A stretch of 64,000 nt of DNA from Pseudomonas sp. URIL14HWK12:I12 (GTDB lineage Bacteria; Pseudomonadota; Gammaproteobacteria; Pseudomonadales; Pseudomonadaceae). A program made the translations under genes and the position numbers. Of this stretch, positions 61,694-64,000 are shown one piece after another (position 1 is the first letter of the stretch; every line of letters starts with the position of its first letter). The stretch is taken from contig NZ_QEQL01000004.1 of NCBI RefSeq assembly GCF_003097135.1, positions 248,001-312,000 of the forward strand, written 5' to 3'. A model generated the notes under the pieces. That model saw only the letters and a list, made by a program, of their open reading frames with translations. It was not told where the DNA came from and made no database searches.

Positions 61694-62389
61694 TCAGAAA
61701 GGGTAATACGGGCTGCCGAAAAACCGGTCCAGCCAACCCGGCTGGCTCGCCTCCGCGAAGGAGCCGGTGCCCGAATAAGTGATGCGGGCGTCAGCGACAC
61801 GGGTGGACGACACGGTATTGTCGGTCGCAATGTCATCTGCACGAATCAGGCCAGCTATGCGAACCAGCTCTTCGCCGGTGTTGAGGGTCAGCCATTTCTC
61901 GCCCCGCACGGAGATGATGCCGTTGGGCAGCACGTCGGCCACGGTCACGGTAATCGACCCCGTCAAGGTATTGGCCTGGGCCGACTTGGCATCACCGTCG
62001 GTAGAGCGGGCGCCGCTGTAGCCCACGCTCAGGTCGGCACCGTTGCCACTGATCGGGTTGGTGCCCTTGACCGCCCCGCCGAACAGCGCAGTCAGGCCCA
62101 TCTTGTTGCTGCTGTCCTTGCTCACCTTGGAGTTGGCGCTTTTGGAAGCCGACATCTTCTCGTTCAAGGTGATGGTGATGATGTCACCGACCCGGAACGC
62201 CTTGCGATCGGTGTACAGGTTCTGGTCGAAGCCGGCCTGGTAGATCGAGCCGTTGTTGGCCGCTGCCGGCAATGGCGTACGCGGCAACACCGGCGCGTAG
62301 TACGGGTCGTTCGGTCTGGGCGGAGGCGACATGCAGCCCCCGAGCAAGGTGGAGCCGACCAGCAACACAGCGACAGGCAGACGTTTCAT
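61694..62389 (-). CDS. flgH: Flagellar L-ring lipoprotein FlgH
   Basis: A 231-residue outer-membrane lipoprotein that forms the L-ring. The lipobox is LLGGC with Cys at residue 19. Conserved segments are [52 protein letters not shown] and GLIRADDI. It follows flgG by 52 bases. Confidence 0.96.
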   Translation of the reverse strand: MKRLPVAVLLVGSTLLGGCMSPPPRPNDPYYAPVLPRTPLPAAANNGSIYQAGFDQNLYTDRKAFRVGDIITITLNEKMSASKSANSKVSKDSSNKMGLTALFGGAVKGTNPISGNGADLSVGYSGARSTDGDAKSAQANTLTGSITVTVADVLPNGIISVRGEKWLTLNTGEELVRIAGLIRADDIATDNTVSSTRVADARITYSGTGSFAEASQPGWLDRFFGSPYYPF

Positions 62390-62441
62390 TTGAGCTTCGA
62401 CCTCACAGGAGTTACTGATCCTTCAGCCGGTTGATGGGCAA

Positions 62442-63227
62442 TTACAGGTTCTGAGTCAGGGTGCCAAGCATCTGGTCGGCGGTAGAAATGACCTTGGAGT
62501 TCATCTCGTAGGCGCGCTGGGTGGTGATCATGTTCACCAGCTCTTCAACGGTACTGACGTTGGAGTTCTCCAGGGTGTTCTGCAGCACGGTGCCGAAGCC
62601 GTTCAGGCCCGGGGTACCGACGTTGGGCGCGCCGCTGGAAGCGGTTTCCAGGTACAGGTTGCCGCCGATAGCCTGAAGGCCGGCCGGGTTGACGAAGTCG
62701 GCGGTCTGGATGTTGCCGATCACCTGGGAGGCGGCGTTACCGGCAGTGGTGATCGAGACAGTGCCATCGGTGCCTACGGTGAAGCTCTGCGCTTCGGCGG
62801 GTACGATGATCGCCGGCTGCAGCGGCGTACCGTTGGCGGTGACGATCTGGCCGTCGGAGTTCAGGTGGAAGGTGCCATCGCGGGTGTAGGCGATGGTGCC
62901 GTCAGCCTGGGTGATCTGGAAGAACCCGTGGCCGTTGATGGCCATGTCCAGCGGCTGGTCAGTCGTCTGCAGGCTGCCTTCGGTGAAGTTCTTCTGGGTG
63001 CCGACGATGCGCACACCGGTACCGACCTGCAGGCCGGATGGCAGCTGGCTGTCCTGGGTGGACTGAGCACCGGGCTGGCGCTTGATCTGGTAGAGCAGGT
63101 CCTGGAACTCGGCACGGTCTTTCTTGAAGCCGGTGGTCGAGACGTTGGCCAGGTTGTTCGAGATGGTAGCCAGGTTGGTGTCCTGGGCGGCCAGGCCGGT
63201 TTTACTGACCCAAAGAGCTGGAAGCAT
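62442..63227 (-). CDS. flgG: Flagellar distal rod protein FlgG
   Basis: A 261-residue distal rod protein: MLPALWVSKTGLAAQDTNLA, NNLANVSTTGFKKDRAEFQD, the GFFQIT and GTIAYTRDGTFHLNSDGQIV regions, and the C-terminal EELVNMITTQRAYEMNSKVI. Its length is exactly usual for FlgG. Genes flgF-G-H-I-J-K-L form one operon whose promoter lies outside the window. Confidence 0.97.
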   Translation of the reverse strand: MLPALWVSKTGLAAQDTNLATISNNLANVSTTGFKKDRAEFQDLLYQIKRQPGAQSTQDSQLPSGLQVGTGVRIVGTQKNFTEGSLQTTDQPLDMAINGHGFFQITQADGTIAYTRDGTFHLNSDGQIVTANGTPLQPAIIVPAEAQSFTVGTDGTVSITTAGNAASQVIGNIQTADFVNPAGLQAIGGNLYLETASSGAPNVGTPGLNGFGTVLQNTLENSNVSTVEELVNMITTQRAYEMNSKVISTADQMLGTLTQNL

Positions 63228-63282
63228 GCTGTTCTCCTGTACGCCGCGGGGCGGCCGGTACTGTCAATAAAGGTGTGGGTTA

Positions 63283-64000
63283 TCAGGTCATTTGCAGGAC
63301 GCGTGCCATCGACTCATCATCTTCCTTGGCCGTGGTCATCATCTTGATGTGCATTTCAAATTGCCGGGAAAGCGCCATCACCTGGGTCATTTCCTCGACC
63401 GCGTTGACGTTACTGCCCTGCAGGAAACCTGAAGACACCTGCACATTGGCATCCACCGCCGCGGGCTGGCCGCTGGTGGTACGAATCAGGCCATCGGTGC
63501 CTTTGGTCAGCTCGCTGTCCTTGGCACTGACCAGCTTCAGCCGGTCGACCACTGCCATCACCGACGGGCTCTGGCCCAGGGAACGGATGCTGATGGTGCC
63601 GTCCTGGCCGATCTCGATCTTGTCGTCCGGCGGCACGGCGATGGTGCCCCCGTTGCCCAGCACGGCAAGGCCGGTGCTGGTGCGCAATACACCCAGCGCA
63701 TCGACGTTCAGGCTGGCGCTTTTGGTGTAGGCTTCTTTGCCGTCTGCGCCCTGCACCGCGATCCAGCCTTCGCCGCCGATGGCGATGTCCAGGTCACGCC
63801 CGGTCTCGATCATCGGGCCACCGCTCATATCGGTAGCGGGGCGCTCGGTCATGGCATAGGCGCGCGAGGGGAAGGTGTCGCCGAACACAGGCATGGAGCG
63901 GGCCTGTTCGAGGTCCTTCTGAAAACCGTTGGTGGAAACGTTGGCCAGGTTGTTGGCGTGCACCTTCTGTGCAAGCGCGTTCTGGCTGGCACCGGTCATT
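63283..64000 (-). CDS. flgF: Flagellar proximal rod protein FlgF (5' end cut by window edge)
   Basis: The frame is open to the right edge. The visible 238 residues start within the family N-terminus (TGASQNALAQKVHANNLANV), so about eight codons are missing. It contains QKDLEQARSMPVFGDTF, GEGWIAVQG and the C-terminal AVEEMTQVMALSRQFEMHIK. FlgF forms part of the proximal rod. Confidence 0.93.
   Translation of the reverse strand, partial: MTGASQNALAQKVHANNLANVSTNGFQKDLEQARSMPVFGDTFPSRAYAMTERPATDMSGGPMIETGRDLDIAIGGEGWIAVQGADGKEAYTKSASLNVDALGVLRTSTGLAVLGNGGTIAVPPDDKIEIGQDGTISIRSLGQSPSVMAVVDRLKLVSAKDSELTKGTDGLIRTTSGQPAAVDANVQVSSGFLQGSNVNAVEEMTQVMALSRQFEMHIKMMTTAKEDDESMARVLQMT

Noticed and set aside
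60590..62434. 614-codon plus-strand open frame
   Set aside because: It is the antisense of flgI and flgH, which are clearly identified.
1..64000. CRISPR arrays, tRNA or rRNA genes, insertion sequences, prophage
   Set aside because: No spaced direct repeats, cloverleaf-like segments, transposase motifs or phage genes were seen on either strand.

Overview
The window is high-GC gammaproteobacterial DNA and almost certainly comes from a Pseudomonas of the P. putida/P. fluorescens kind. The evidence is FleQ/FleSR flagellar regulation, a 71-residue Rmf, a short CsrA/RsmE-type regulator, an HptB-HsbR-HsbA module lying inside the flagellar cluster, RpoN (-24/-12) promoters, and a flagellin-glycosylation island between flgL and fliC. 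I saw no tRNA, rRNA, insertion sequence, prophage or CRISPR array.

Left part (1-17.9 kb): housekeeping and regulatory genes. A BvgS/EvgS-like sensor kinase (cut by the left edge) overlaps its LuxR-type regulator, and EvgA-like half-sites lie upstream. Then come topoisomerase IB with a convergent 45-residue hydrophilic protein, a coupled SDR + GH15 glucoamylase-like pair, a CsrA/RsmE regulator, a secreted thioredoxin-fold protein, a UvrA paralogue, a CHASE-PAS-PAS-GGDEF diguanylate cyclase, rlmL, rmf, pyrD, a KdpE-like regulator with no kinase nearby, and a DUF2845 protein.

Right part (18-64 kb): one long flagellar and glycosylation region, all on the minus strand. Read in the direction of transcription it runs flgF-G-H-I-J-K-L, the glycosylation island, fliC-flaG-fliD-fliS-fliT, fleQ, fleS-fleR, fliE-F-G-H-I-J, hsbA-hsbR-hptB, fliK. 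RpoN-type promoters precede fleSR, fliE and fliK, a sigma-28 type promoter precedes fliC, and fleQ has a sigma-70 type promoter. fliK is not followed by fliL here. A DUF2845 gene, the KdpE-like gene and pyrD follow instead, so the flagellar cluster is interrupted at this point.

The island (36.3-55.5 kb) is the most unusual part. It combines (i) a pseudaminic-acid-type nonulosonate operon, pseB-C-F-G-I, joined by ATGA overlaps but with no recognisable pseH; (ii) a CDP-glucose route, rfbF-rfbG plus a 3,5-epimerase, a ketoreductase-like SDR, a C-methyltransferase and a CmcI-like methyltransferase, which predicts a branched, C-methylated deoxyhexose; (iii) two very large multidomain glycosyltransferases of 962 and 1183 residues; (iv) a ketoacyl-ACP synthase III-like enzyme; and (v) a Maf-type flagellin nonulosonate transferase. 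The acceptor is probably the unusually small 283-residue flagellin, whose short centre is rich in Ser and Thr. The predicted outcome is a flagellin decorated with both a nonulosonate and a CDP-derived branched sugar.
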